Below are positions 26,086 through 35,775 of a DNA stretch of 64,000 bases, in pieces (within the stretch, counting starts at the first letter, position 1; each line of letters begins with the position of its first letter). The DNA comes from JAIPEI01 sp964443135. Lineage in GTDB: Bacteria > Desulfobacterota > DSM-4660 > Desulfatiglandales > HGW-15. The DNA lies in NCBI GenBank assembly GCA_964443135.1, contig CAYUBQ010000013.1, forward strand, positions 18,203 through 82,202. Direction: 5' to 3'. Both the position numbers and the translations under genes were made by a program. The notes beneath the pieces are model-generated. The model searched no databases. It was given only the letters and a program-made list of their open reading frames with translations, and had not been told where the DNA came from.

Positions 26086-26113
26086 TTGCGAACGGGTTGA
26101 GATATGGTATTTT
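26086..26113 (+). promoter_or_regulatory. candidate xerC operon promoter
   Basis: TTGCGA (26086-26091, four of six -35 matches) is 16 nt before TATTTT (26108-26113), which carries the extended -10 TGG. The 13-mer GATATGGTATTTT at 26101 is shared with the smc leader (6182). The predicted start site is about 27 nt before the xerC ATG. Confidence 0.4.
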
Positions 26114-26146
26114 AACTCTTTTTTGCGAAGCAGGGGGGTGGGCCGG

Positions 26147-27052
26147 ATGGGACTTCTTTCCGAATGGATCGAACGATTTATCGGCCACCTGGCCGCGGAA
26201 AGGGGATGCTCCGAGAACACGGTCCGCAGCTACCGGATCGACCTGGCACAGTTTCGGGCCTTCGTGGAGAAGCGCGGTGCCGGGGAGGAGGCCCCGTCCA
26301 TGGACTACCGAACCCTGAGGGACTACATCGGCAGCCTGTACGGGCGGTACGAGCGGACCACGGTCTCCCGGAAGCTTTCTGCGGTCCGGTCCTTCCTGAC
26401 CTTTCTGGAGAGGCGCGCGCTTCGAAGGGACAACCCGGGCGCATACGTCTCCTCGCCCAAGCAGGGCAAGCCCGTTCCGGTCTACCTGCCGGTGGACGAC
26501 ATGTTCCGCATGCTCGACCTCCCGGACCGGGAGGGCGTGCTCGGCCTTCGCAATCTCGCCATCATGGAGCTGCTCTACTCCTGCGGACTCCGGGTGAGCG
26601 AGCTGGCCGGTCTCGACCGGGAGGACGTGGACGCGGATCGGCGTCTGGTCCGGGTCATCGGAAAGGGGGACAAGGAGCGGGTGGTCCCGGTGGGGAGGAC
26701 GGCCCTTCGAGCGGTGGCACGGTACCTGGAGGCCGTCCGGCCCCTGAGGAAGAAGGTGTCGAAGGACGCGGACCGGGAGGCCGTGTTCCTGAACAACCGG
26801 GGAGGAAGACTGACCACCCGGAGCATGGCCCGGATCATCAAGAACTACGCGGCGGCTTGCGGCCTCGGCTCGGACGTCTCCCCGCACGCACTGCGGCACA
26901 CCTTCGCCACCCACATGCTGGAGGGCGGGGCGGACCTGCGCTCGGTGCAGGAGATCCTCGGGCACGCCAGCCTGTCGACGACCCAGAAGTACACCCACGT
27001 CACCCTGGACCGGCTCATGGCGGTGTACGACAAGGCGCACCCCAGGCGTTGA
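26147..27052 (+). CDS. xerC: tyrosine recombinase XerC/XerD
   Basis: 301 residues: an N-terminal SAM-like core-binding domain (1-90) and a C-terminal catalytic domain with the complete set R149, K173, H247, R250, H273 and Tyr282 (in STTQKYTHV). Length and HALRHTFATHMLEGGADLR fit the Xer recombinases that resolve chromosome dimers at dif. Its position next to hslVU, as in Geobacter-like genomes, favours xerC. The start ATG at 26147 follows GGGGGGTGGG. A longer in-frame reading from 26036 crosses the repeat and was rejected. hslV follows after 29 nt. Confidence 0.92.
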   Translation: MGLLSEWIERFIGHLAAERGCSENTVRSYRIDLAQFRAFVEKRGAGEEAPSMDYRTLRDYIGSLYGRYERTTVSRKLSAVRSFLTFLERRALRRDNPGAYVSSPKQGKPVPVYLPVDDMFRMLDLPDREGVLGLRNLAIMELLYSCGLRVSELAGLDREDVDADRRLVRVIGKGDKERVVPVGRTALRAVARYLEAVRPLRKKVSKDADREAVFLNNRGGRLTTRSMARIIKNYAAACGLGSDVSPHALRHTFATHMLEGGADLRSVQEILGHASLSTTQKYTHVTLDRLMAVYDKAHPRR

Positions 27053-27081
27053 GGCGGGGAGCGGCACACGGAGGTCCCTTC

Positions 27082-27642
27082 ATGGGCGGAGAATCCGCGG
27101 CTTTTCGAGGAACCACGATCCTCGCGGTCCGGAAGGACGGGCGCGCCGTGATGGCCTGCGACGGGCAGGTGACCCTCGGCGAGACCATCATGAAGCACCG
27201 GGCCAACAAGCTCCGGTTCCTGTACGACGACCATGTCCTGGTGGGGTTCGCCGGGGCCTCGGCCGACGCCTTCACCCTGTTCGAGAAGCTCGAGGGCCGT
27301 CTGGAGGAGTTCAACGGGAACCTGGTGCGGGCGGCCGTGGAGCTGGCCAAGGACTGGCGCCTCGACAAGGTCCTCCGGCGGCTGGAGGCCATGCTCCTCG
27401 CCTTGGATCGGGATCACACGCTGATCCTCTCGGGAACGGGCGACGTGGTCGAGCCGGACGAGGACGTGGCGGCCATCGGTTCCGGAGGTCCTTATGCCTA
27501 CGCGGCCGCCAGGGCCCTGGTGGGGCACTCTTCCCTCGATGCTCCGGCTGTCGCCCGCGAGGCCATGGGAATCACCGCCTCCATCTGCCTGTACACGAAC
27601 GACGTGATCTCCGTGAAGGAGATCGGGAGCCCGCAATCCTGA
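27082..27642 (+). CDS. hslV: ATP-dependent protease subunit HslV (ClpQ)
   Basis: 186 residues. FRGTTILAVRKDGRAVMACDGQVT, cited as FRGTTILAVR and DGQVTLG, identifies the N-terminal-nucleophile peptidase; the catalytic Thr is Thr11, preceded by a ten-residue leader MGGESAAFRG that must be removed. GAGGTCC lies upstream of the ATG. HslV forms a double hexamer gated by HslU and degrades unfolded proteins in the cytosol. Its stop overlaps the hslU ATG by one base. Confidence 0.95.
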   Translation: MGGESAAFRGTTILAVRKDGRAVMACDGQVTLGETIMKHRANKLRFLYDDHVLVGFAGASADAFTLFEKLEGRLEEFNGNLVRAAVELAKDWRLDKVLRRLEAMLLALDRDHTLILSGTGDVVEPDEDVAAIGSGGPYAYAAARALVGHSSLDAPAVAREAMGITASICLYTNDVISVKEIGSPQS

Positions 27643-29048
27643 TGAGACAAACCGACGAAACCCTTCCCGGTCCGATGAAGACCTTCACCCCGCGACAGAT
27701 CGTCTCGGAGCTGGATACCTACATCATCGGGCAGGACGAGGCCAAGCGTTCGGTGGCCATCGCCCTGAGGAACCGCTGGCGGCGCCAGCAGGTCCCCCAG
27801 GAGCTCCGCGACGAGATCGCTCCGAAGAACATCATCATGATCGGCCCCACGGGCGTGGGCAAGACCGAGATCGCCCGCCGCCTGGCCCGGCTGGCCAACT
27901 CCCCCTTTCTGAAGGTGGAGGCCACCAAGTTCACGGAGGTGGGTTACGTGGGCCGGGACGTGGAGTCCATGATCCGGGACCTGAGCGAGCTGGCCGTGAA
28001 CATGGCCAAGAAGGGCGAGCAGGAGCGGGTGGAGCCCAAGGCCCGGGAGCTGGCCGAGGACCGTCTCCTGGACATCCTCCTGCCCAAACGGAAGCAGGAC
28101 GCCGCCGATGGGGAGGAGGGAGACCGGGAGACCTCGCTGGAGGTGGTCCGATCCGAACGGAGCGAGAGCGACTCCACCCGGGACAAGCTCCGGAGGCTGT
28201 TCCGGAGCGGGAAGCTGGACAACCGCTACGTGGAGCTCGAGGTGAGCCAGCAGAACAATCCCATGGTGGAGGTCTTCTCCAACGCAGGGATGGAGGAGAT
28301 GGAGTTCAATGTCAAGGAGGTGTTCGGAAACCTCTTCCCCCAGCGAAAGAAGCGGCGGCGGGTCAAGGTCGAGGAGGCGGCGGAGATCCTGTTCCAGGAG
28401 GAGACCCAGAAGCTGATCGACATGGACAAGGTGGTGGAGGACGCGGTCCGCATGACCGAGCAGAACGGCATCATCTTCCTGGACGAGCTGGACAAGGTGA
28501 GCGGCGCAGACGCCGGCCAGGGGCCGGACGTCTCACGGGAGGGGGTCCAGCGGGACCTGCTGCCCATCGTGGAGGGATCCACGGTGACCACCAAGTACGG
28601 CATGATCCGGACCGACCACATCCTGTTCATCGCCGCGGGCGCCTTCAACGTGAGCAAGCCGTCGGACCTGCTCCCCGAGCTCCAGGGTCGGTTTCCCATC
28701 CGCGTGGAGCTGGGCTCCCTGGGCAGGGAGGAGTTCATCCGAATCCTCCGGGAGCCCCGAAACGCCCTGATCACGCAGTACAGGGCCCTCCTCGAGACGG
28801 AAGGAATCGACCTCCGGTTCGAGCAGGAGGCCATCGAGGAGATCGCCGCCATGTCGAGCCGGGTCAACGAGCAGATGGAGAACATCGGCGCGCGGCGGCT
28901 CCACACCGTGATGGAGAAGCTCCTGGACGACGTCTCCTTCGACGCGCCGGACATGGAGGCAGAGGAGGTGGTCATCGACCGGGCCTACGTGAAGGAGAAG
29001 CTGGAGGGCATCCTGGAGGACGAGGACTTGAGCCGGTACATCCTGTGA
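27642..29048 (+). CDS. hslU: HslU (ClpY) AAA+ unfoldase
   Basis: 468 residues. Walker A GPTGVGKTE, the pore loop GYVGRDVE, an intermediate I domain (about 115-250, charged, including KKRRRVKVEE), Walker B IIFLDELDK and the sensor region ARRLHTVMEKLLDD are all intact. It unfolds substrates for HslV using ATP. The ATG at 27642 overlaps the hslV stop (TGATG); an ATG at 27675 (MKTFTPRQ) is an alternative start closer to the usual family N-terminus. A GA-rich tandem repeat follows directly. Confidence 0.96.
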   Translation: MRQTDETLPGPMKTFTPRQIVSELDTYIIGQDEAKRSVAIALRNRWRRQQVPQELRDEIAPKNIIMIGPTGVGKTEIARRLARLANSPFLKVEATKFTEVGYVGRDVESMIRDLSELAVNMAKKGEQERVEPKARELAEDRLLDILLPKRKQDAADGEEGDRETSLEVVRSERSESDSTRDKLRRLFRSGKLDNRYVELEVSQQNNPMVEVFSNAGMEEMEFNVKEVFGNLFPQRKKRRRVKVEEAAEILFQEETQKLIDMDKVVEDAVRMTEQNGIIFLDELDKVSGADAGQGPDVSREGVQRDLLPIVEGSTVTTKYGMIRTDHILFIAAGAFNVSKPSDLLPELQGRFPIRVELGSLGREEFIRILREPRNALITQYRALLETEGIDLRFEQEAIEEIAAMSSRVNEQMENIGARRLHTVMEKLLDDVSFDAPDMEAEEVVIDRAYVKEKLEGILEDEDLSRYIL

Positions 29049-29136
29049 GGGGTGAGAGGTGAGGGGTGAGAGGGGAAAGGTGAAAGGTTCCAGGTAAGAG
29101 GGAATGCTCGGGTTCTAGGGGAAAGGTACAAGGAGA
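29045..29136. repeat. GA-rich tract with 14-bp tandem duplication
   Basis: GTGAGGGGTGAGAG occurs twice head to tail (29045-29058, 29059-29072) and is followed by degenerate GGGAAAGGTGAAAGG-type units up to the argB ribosome-binding region. The first copy overlaps the hslU stop codon. The spacer carries several AGG-rich stretches, the last of which (AAGGAGAAAGG) can serve as the argB Shine-Dalgarno. Confidence 0.6.
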
Positions 29137-29149
29137 AAGGCGCCGCGTC

Positions 29150-30040
29150 ATGTCCATGGAGCAGCTCGAGCAGGTCGACCGGGCCAAGGTGCTGATCGAG
29201 GCCCTGCCCTACATCCGCCGCTTCAACAACGCCACCGTGGTGGTGAAGTACGGCGGGCACGCCATGGTGGACGAGACGCTGAAGCGGGACTTCGCCCTGA
29301 ACGTCATCCTCATGAAGTTCGTGGGAATGAACCCTATCGTGGTGCACGGAGGCGGCCCGCAGATCGGCGATTTCCTGCGCAGGCTCTCCATCGAAAGCGA
29401 GTTCATCGACGGCATGCGCGTCACGGACCAGCAGACCATGGACGTGGTGGAGATGGTCCTGGTGGGCAAGGTGAACAAGGAGATCGTGGCGCTGATCAAC
29501 GCCCACGGCGGTCGGAGCGTGGGCCTCTCCGGCAAGGACGGGGGGTTGATCATGGCCGAGAAGATGCGCTACGTCCGGGAGAAGGGCGTGGACCAGCCCC
29601 CGGAGCTCATCGACATGGGCATGGTGGGGGAGATCACGGCCGTGGACCACCGGGTCCTTCAAGGCCTCATGAAGGATTTCATCCCGGTGATCGCACCGGT
29701 CGGGGCGGGGGCGAACGGGGAGACTTACAACATCAACGCGGACATCGTGGCCGGCCGGATCGCCGCGTCCCTCGAGGCCCGGAAGCTCGTGCTGCTCACG
29801 GACACCGAAGGGGTGCTCGACTCCCGGGGAGGGCTGATTTCCACCCTGGACGCCGCGGAGGCCCGCCGCCTCGTGCAGGACGGAACGATCCAGGGAGGCA
29901 TGATCCCCAAGGTAAGGTGCTGTGTGGACGCCTTGGAAGGCGGGGTGGGAAAGGCCCACATCCTGGATGGACGGAAGGAGCACGCCATTCTGCTGGAGAT
30001 CTTCACGAGGGCAGGCGTGGGAACGGAAATCATCCGCTAG
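29150..30040 (+). CDS. argB: acetylglutamate kinase ArgB
   Basis: 296 residues. TVVVKYGGHAM and VVHGGGPQI are the nucleotide/substrate glycine loops, VGLSGKDGGLI and NINADIVAGRIA the acetylglutamate and ATP sites, and LLTDTEGVLD the core strand. The enzyme phosphorylates N-acetyl-L-glutamate, the second step of arginine synthesis. The N-terminal helix EQLEQVDRAKVLIEALPYI, cited as AKVLIEALPYIRRF, is the hexamerising type seen in arginine-feedback-inhibited ArgB, so inhibition by arginine is likely. First arg gene; the 141-bp repeat element follows immediately. Confidence 0.96.
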   Translation: MSMEQLEQVDRAKVLIEALPYIRRFNNATVVVKYGGHAMVDETLKRDFALNVILMKFVGMNPIVVHGGGPQIGDFLRRLSIESEFIDGMRVTDQQTMDVVEMVLVGKVNKEIVALINAHGGRSVGLSGKDGGLIMAEKMRYVREKGVDQPPELIDMGMVGEITAVDHRVLQGLMKDFIPVIAPVGAGANGETYNINADIVAGRIAASLEARKLVLLTDTEGVLDSRGGLISTLDAAEARRLVQDGTIQGGMIPKVRCCVDALEGGVGKAHILDGRKEHAILLEIFTRAGVGTEIIR

Positions 30041-30181
30041 TTTCCGGCGGAAATGGCTCTTTTTCCCAATCTCTGCGTCGGTCTGCGGGATGGGTCGTGC
30101 GGCGTACTTCTCAGTACGCCTCCTCCCCACCCCTTGATCCTCCTTGATCTTGGAAAAAATAGCTCATTTCCGCTTCGGAAA
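30041..30181. mobile_element. 141-bp inverted-repeat (MITE-like) element between argB and argD
   Basis: Ends TTTCCGGCGGAAATGGCTC (30041) and, on the complementary strand, TTTCCGAAGCGGAAATGAGC (from 30181) form an imperfect terminal inverted repeat of about 30 bp that also includes CTTTTTCCC / ATTTTTTCC. Inside is a perfect hairpin GGCGTACT-TCTC-AGTACGCC (30101-30120). No ORF of its own. It begins one base after the argB stop. I know of similar unnamed intergenic elements in this phylum but cannot verify copies elsewhere. 30182-30297 is the argD leader with a small GAGTGA/TCACTC inverted repeat. Confidence 0.6.
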
Positions 30182-30297
30182 CTGCGAGTGAAATAGAGCT
30201 CCTCACTCAATTCGTATTTCCCTTTTGGAAACTCAAACGATCCGGCGGGGTGATACGGATTCGCATCGGGGCCTCGGCGGCCCGGAGGACATGGGAC

Positions 30298-31506
30298 ATG
30301 AACGAACAAACGAAGCCGTCCATCGGCGAGCTGGCGGATCGGGTCCTGTTCGAGACCTACGGCAAGCGGGCCCTCACCCTGGTGCGGGGGGAGGGGTGCC
30401 GGGTCTGGGACGACGCCGGCCGGGAGTACCTCGACTTCGTGGGCGGGATCGCCGTATGCGCGCTGGGGCACGCCTCGCCCCTCGTGACGAAGATCCTGGA
30501 GGAACAGTCCAGGACCCTGGTCCACGTCTCCAACCTCTTCTACACGGTCCCGCAGGTGGAGCTGGCCCGCCTCCTGGTGGAGCACTCCTTTGCGGACCGC
30601 GTGTTCCTCTGCAACAGCGGGGCCGAGGCGAACGAGGCGGCCATCAAGCTGGCCCGCCGCTACACCTGCGAGAACAAGGGGCCGGGCCACCACACCATCG
30701 TCTGCATGGAGAACTCCTTCCACGGTCGCACCATGGGGACCCTCTCGGCCACGGGCCAGGACAAGGTCCGGAAGGGTTACGACCCGCTGCTCCCGGGGTT
30801 CCGCTTCGTCCCCTTCAACGACCTGGAGCTCCTGGCGGCCGCGGTGGACGACACGACCTGCGCCGTCATGCTGGAGCCCGTTCAGGGGGAAGGCGGCGTG
30901 GTCCTCCCCGCTGAGGGGTACCTCCAGGGGGTGGAGAAGCTCTGCAGGGAGCGAAACGTGCTCCTGATCCTGGACGAGGTCCAGGTGGGCATGGGGAGGA
31001 CCGGAAGGCTCTTCGCCCACGAGTGGTTCGGGGTCACCCCGGACATCGTGAGCCTGGCCAAGGCCCTGGGAAACGGCCTGCCCGTGGGCGCCATGCTCTC
31101 GAAGGAGGCGTTGAGCACCGCCTTCGCCCCGGGAAGCCACGCCACCACCTTCGGCGGCACACCCTTGGTCTCCGCCGTGGCCAAGGGCGTTCTCCAGAGC
31201 CTCCTGGAGGACGGATGGATCGAGAACGCCCGCAGGATGGGGGATTTCTTCAAGAGCGAGCTGGAGAAGCTCCGGCAAAAGCACGCCTGCGTGACCGGGG
31301 TGCGGGGGCTGGGGCTCATCCTGGGGGTCGAGCTGGACCGGCCCGGCGCCCCCCTGGTGGAGGCCTGCCGGGAGGAAGGGTTCCTCGTGAACTGCACCCA
31401 TGAAAACGTCCTGCGGTTCCTGCCGCCGCTCATCGTGACCGAGCAGGAGATCGACGCGGTGGTCCGGGGCCTGGACCGGGTCCTCGACGGGGTCGAGGGG
31501 GCATAG
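30298..31506 (+). CDS. argD: acetylornithine/N-succinyl-DAP aminotransferase ArgD
   Basis: 402 residues, class III PLP aminotransferase. FCNSGAEANEAAIKLARRY, cited as NSGAEANEAAIKLAR, and HGRTMGTLSATGQ bind cofactor; LILDEVQVGMGRTG contains the PLP-ring Asp, and the Schiff-base Lys lies in SLAKALGNGLPVGA. Converts N-acetylglutamate semialdehyde to N-acetylornithine. The ATG at 30298 has GGAGG ten bases ahead. Downstream argF starts 41 nt later. It could also serve in the succinyl-DAP step, but the dapL gene in this cluster makes that unnecessary. Confidence 0.95.
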   Translation: MNEQTKPSIGELADRVLFETYGKRALTLVRGEGCRVWDDAGREYLDFVGGIAVCALGHASPLVTKILEEQSRTLVHVSNLFYTVPQVELARLLVEHSFADRVFLCNSGAEANEAAIKLARRYTCENKGPGHHTIVCMENSFHGRTMGTLSATGQDKVRKGYDPLLPGFRFVPFNDLELLAAAVDDTTCAVMLEPVQGEGGVVLPAEGYLQGVEKLCRERNVLLILDEVQVGMGRTGRLFAHEWFGVTPDIVSLAKALGNGLPVGAMLSKEALSTAFAPGSHATTFGGTPLVSAVAKGVLQSLLEDGWIENARRMGDFFKSELEKLRQKHACVTGVRGLGLILGVELDRPGAPLVEACREEGFLVNCTHENVLRFLPPLIVTEQEIDAVVRGLDRVLDGVEGA

Positions 31507-31547
31507 GGTTTCAAGCGAAGAAAGGGCCGGAGAACGGCAAGGCCGAG

Positions 31548-32486
31548 ATGACGAACAACAGGCATTTCACGAAACGCGACCTGCTGACCCTACGGGACCT
31601 CACCGCCGGGGAGATTCTCTTCCTCATCGGGAGGGGTCTGGAGATCAAGCGCGTCGGCGGCACCGTCGGGCCCTTGGCCGGGAAGACCATCGGTCTGATC
31701 TTCGACAAGAGCTCCACCCGGACCCGGGTCTCCTTCGAGACCGCCATGTTCCGCTGCGGCGGGCAGACCATCTTCCTCCAGAGCGCAGACACCCAGATCG
31801 CACGGGAGGAGCCCGTGGAGGACACGGCCCGGGTGCTTTCCCGCTACCTGGACGGCCTGGTCATCCGGACCTACTCCCAGGAGCTGGTGGAGCAGATGGC
31901 CCGGTGGGCGGAGATCCCGGTCATCAACGCGCTGACGGACCGGTTCCACCCCTGCCAGATTCTGAGCGACCTCCTGACGGTGACGGAAAAGCGGGGCGGT
32001 CTCGAGGGTCTTCGGGTGGCATGGATCGGCGACGGGAACAACGTGGCCCACTCCTGGATCAACGCTTCGGCCCTCCTGGGGTTCGAGCTGGTCCTGGCCT
32101 GCCCGCCGGGTTACGGCCCGGACGAGGCGCTGCTCTCCCGGGCCGGCCCGAACGTGCGGCTGGCGGCGACGCCCGCCGAGGCCGCCCGAGGCGCCCACGT
32201 CCTCAACACCGACGTCTGGGCCAGCATGGGCCAGGAGACGGAGCGGGAGAAGCGGCTCCGGGACTTTCGAGGGTTCCGGGTGGACGCGGCCCTCGTCAAA
32301 GAGGCGGACCCCGGCGTACTGGTCATGCACTGCCTCCCGGCCCACCGGGGCGAGGAGATCACCGAGGACGTGCTGGATGGCCCCCGGTCCGTGGTGTTCG
32401 ATCAGGCGGAGAACAAGCTTCACCTCCACCAGGCCCTGCTGGAGTGGCTGCTGGGCGGCGGGGAAGACCGGCCGAAGGCCGGCTGA
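31548..32486 (+). CDS. argF: ornithine carbamoyltransferase ArgF
   Basis: 312 residues. Carbamoyl-phosphate motif SSTRTR, HPCQ of the hinge, and the ornithine loop HCLPAHRGEEIT are all present, with SMGQE in the SMG loop region. It forms citrulline from ornithine and carbamoyl phosphate in the cytosol. Two domains, trimer expected. Followed after 112 nt by argG; that spacer has no gene. Confidence 0.96.
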   Translation: MTNNRHFTKRDLLTLRDLTAGEILFLIGRGLEIKRVGGTVGPLAGKTIGLIFDKSSTRTRVSFETAMFRCGGQTIFLQSADTQIAREEPVEDTARVLSRYLDGLVIRTYSQELVEQMARWAEIPVINALTDRFHPCQILSDLLTVTEKRGGLEGLRVAWIGDGNNVAHSWINASALLGFELVLACPPGYGPDEALLSRAGPNVRLAATPAEAARGAHVLNTDVWASMGQETEREKRLRDFRGFRVDAALVKEADPGVLVMHCLPAHRGEEITEDVLDGPRSVVFDQAENKLHLHQALLEWLLGGGEDRPKAG

Positions 32487-32598
32487 GTTGAGGGAAGCCG
32501 GATATCTGGACTCCATTGGCTTTGACCGCGACCCGGGCGCAGCGGAGGCGGCGTTCGGATACAGCGGCGCAGAGCGTGTACAGAAAAGGGGCTTGAAC

Positions 32599-33813
<1,215 letters not shown>

Positions 33814-33895
33814 TCGAAAAACCCGTTCGGGAAGGCGGGCTGCGGAGGGTTGTACGAGCGGCGGCGACCCGCTCGAGCGTAGAAGGGACCACGGC

Positions 33896-35275
33896 ATGAG
33901 TGACAAGGTGTGGGGAGGACGATTCCGGGAGCCGCTGGACGAGGTGCTGGACCGCTTCAACGCGTCGTTCGCGTTCGACCGCCGCCTCTATCCCCAGGAC
34001 ATCGAGGGCAGCATCGCCCACGTGCGGATGCTCGCCGGGCAGGGCATCCTCCCCGAGGAGGAGGCCGGCCGGATCGTGGAGGGTTTGGCCGGGATCCGGC
34101 GGGAGATGGACCGCGGAGAGCACCTCTCGGGAAAAGGCGCCGAGGACATCCACTCGCTGGTGGAGGCGCTCCTGGTGGAGAAGATCGGACCCCTGGGGGA
34201 GAAGCTCCACACCGCGCGGAGCCGCAACGACCAGGTCGCGCTGGACGTCCGGATGTACGTCCGAGAGGCCGCGGGGAGGGTGGGCGAGGGGCTCCGGCGG
34301 ATGCAGGCGGCGCTGGTGGACCTGGCCGAGCGCAACGCGGACCTGGTCTGCCCCGGGTACACCCACATGCAGAGGGCCCAGCCCGTTCTCCTGGCCCATC
34401 ACCTGATGGCCTACTACGAGATGCTCAAGCGGGACCGGGAGCGGATGCGCGACGGCCTGGCCCGGGTGAACGTGATGCCCCTCGGAAGCGCGGCCCTGGC
34501 CGGGTCCACCTTCGACCTGGACCGGGAGGCGGTGGCCGAGGCCCTCGACTTCGCCGAGATCAGCCGGAACAGCATGGACGCGGTGAGCGACCGGGACTTC
34601 CTGGCGGAGTTTCTCTTCGCCTGCGCCCTGGTCATGATGCATCTGAGCCGGTTGAGCGAGGAGCTGATCCTCTGGTCCACGCAGGAGTTCGGGTTCGCGC
34701 GGCTCCCCGACGCCTTCTGCACGGGAAGCTCCATCATGCCGCAGAAGAAGAACCCGGACCTCCTGGAGCTCGTGCGGGGGAAGACCGGACGGGTGTACGG
34801 GAACCTCATCTCCCTGCTCACCACCATGAAGGGCCTTCCCCTGACTTACAACAAGGACATGCAGGAGGACAAGGAGCCCCTGTTCGACACCGTGGACACG
34901 GTGGAGCCCTGCCTGGACGTGCTGACCCGCCTCCTCCGGAACCTCTCCTTCGACGGGACCGCCATGATGCGGGCAACGGAGCGGGGGTACCTCACGGCCA
35001 CGGACCTGGCGGACTACCTGGTGACCAAGGGGCTCACCTTTCGAAAGGCGCACGAGGTGTCCGGAAAGATGGTGCTCTTCGCCCTGGACCGGGACCGGGA
35101 GCTGAGCGACCTGTCCCTGGAGGAGATGCGGACGTTTTCTGAGCAGGTCGAGCAGGACGTCTACGACTGGCTCGACCCGTTCCGGTGCGTGGCGAGGAGA
35201 AACGTGCCCGGCGGAACGGGGCCGGACATGGTCCGGCGGCAACTTCGGAAGGCCAAGGAGGAGGTTGCGTCGTGA
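33896..35275 (+). CDS. argH: argininosuccinate lyase ArgH
   Basis: 459 residues of the fumarase/aspartase superfamily. N-terminal WGGRF, LHTARSRNDQVALD, TH in GYTHMQRAQP (catalytic His) and the signature GSSIMPQKKNPD containing the catalytic Ser loop are intact. Releases arginine and fumarate, the last step of the pathway. The stop overlaps the GTG of the next gene by four bases, coupling the arginine and lysine parts of the cluster. Confidence 0.97.
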   Translation: MSDKVWGGRFREPLDEVLDRFNASFAFDRRLYPQDIEGSIAHVRMLAGQGILPEEEAGRIVEGLAGIRREMDRGEHLSGKGAEDIHSLVEALLVEKIGPLGEKLHTARSRNDQVALDVRMYVREAAGRVGEGLRRMQAALVDLAERNADLVCPGYTHMQRAQPVLLAHHLMAYYEMLKRDRERMRDGLARVNVMPLGSAALAGSTFDLDREAVAEALDFAEISRNSMDAVSDRDFLAEFLFACALVMMHLSRLSEELILWSTQEFGFARLPDAFCTGSSIMPQKKNPDLLELVRGKTGRVYGNLISLLTTMKGLPLTYNKDMQEDKEPLFDTVDTVEPCLDVLTRLLRNLSFDGTAMMRATERGYLTATDLADYLVTKGLTFRKAHEVSGKMVLFALDRDRELSDLSLEEMRTFSEQVEQDVYDWLDPFRCVARRNVPGGTGPDMVRRQLRKAKEEVAS

Positions 35276-35724
35276 AGGGATTCCGGTGGCTGTTCCTGTG
35301 GCTCCTCGTTGCGGCCCTGGGGGCCGGCGCAGGGTGCGGAAAGAAAGGAGACCCTTCCGTCCCCCGGAAGGGGTTCGAGGCCGGGGTGGAAAACCTCTCC
35401 GGGGCCTGGAAAGGGCCCTTCATCGAGCTTCGGGGCGATTTCGTCGTGGTCGCGGACCCTGGTGATGCAGTTCGGCACCTGCAGGGCTGCCGGGTCTACT
35501 ACGGGGCCTACGATCCGGCCGAGCCTCCCTGCGAGACCTGCCCGGTGCGCTACCACGGCTACCACGAGTTCGGTCCGGACGCCGTCACCTTCGGCGGGTT
35601 CCTCTGCAAGGTTCCCGGCAAGCGAAAGGACGCCCTCTACTTCTTCAAGGTCCACGTGATCGGGCCGGAAGGAGAGCTGGGACCCGCGTCCGAACGGGTG
35701 GAGGTGGAACCGGCCCCATCGTGA
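35272..35724 (+). CDS. LptM/YifL-like lipoprotein with C-terminal beta domain
   Basis: 150 residues. A lipoprotein signal, WLFLWLLVAALGAGAGC, with lipobox-like AGAGC (Cys21 the lipidated residue) is followed by GKKGDPSVP, the CGxKG(D/P)xxxP motif of LptM/YifL, which in E. coli helps LptDE assembly. The gene sits just before lysA-dapF as yifL precedes dapF in enterobacteria. Unlike the 67-residue LptM it has an added domain of about 110 residues with GDFVVVAD and KDALYFFKVHVIGPEGELG, a possible FN3-like sandwich, and a CETC pair. GTG start overlapping argH (GTGA). Confidence 0.75.
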   Translation: MKGFRWLFLWLLVAALGAGAGCGKKGDPSVPRKGFEAGVENLSGAWKGPFIELRGDFVVVADPGDAVRHLQGCRVYYGAYDPAEPPCETCPVRYHGYHEFGPDAVTFGGFLCKVPGKRKDALYFFKVHVIGPEGELGPASERVEVEPAPS

Positions 35725-35775
35725 ACGCGAGCCGACCGCCCTATCAGGCGCCGGCAGGACGGAGATCAGGCAGCC

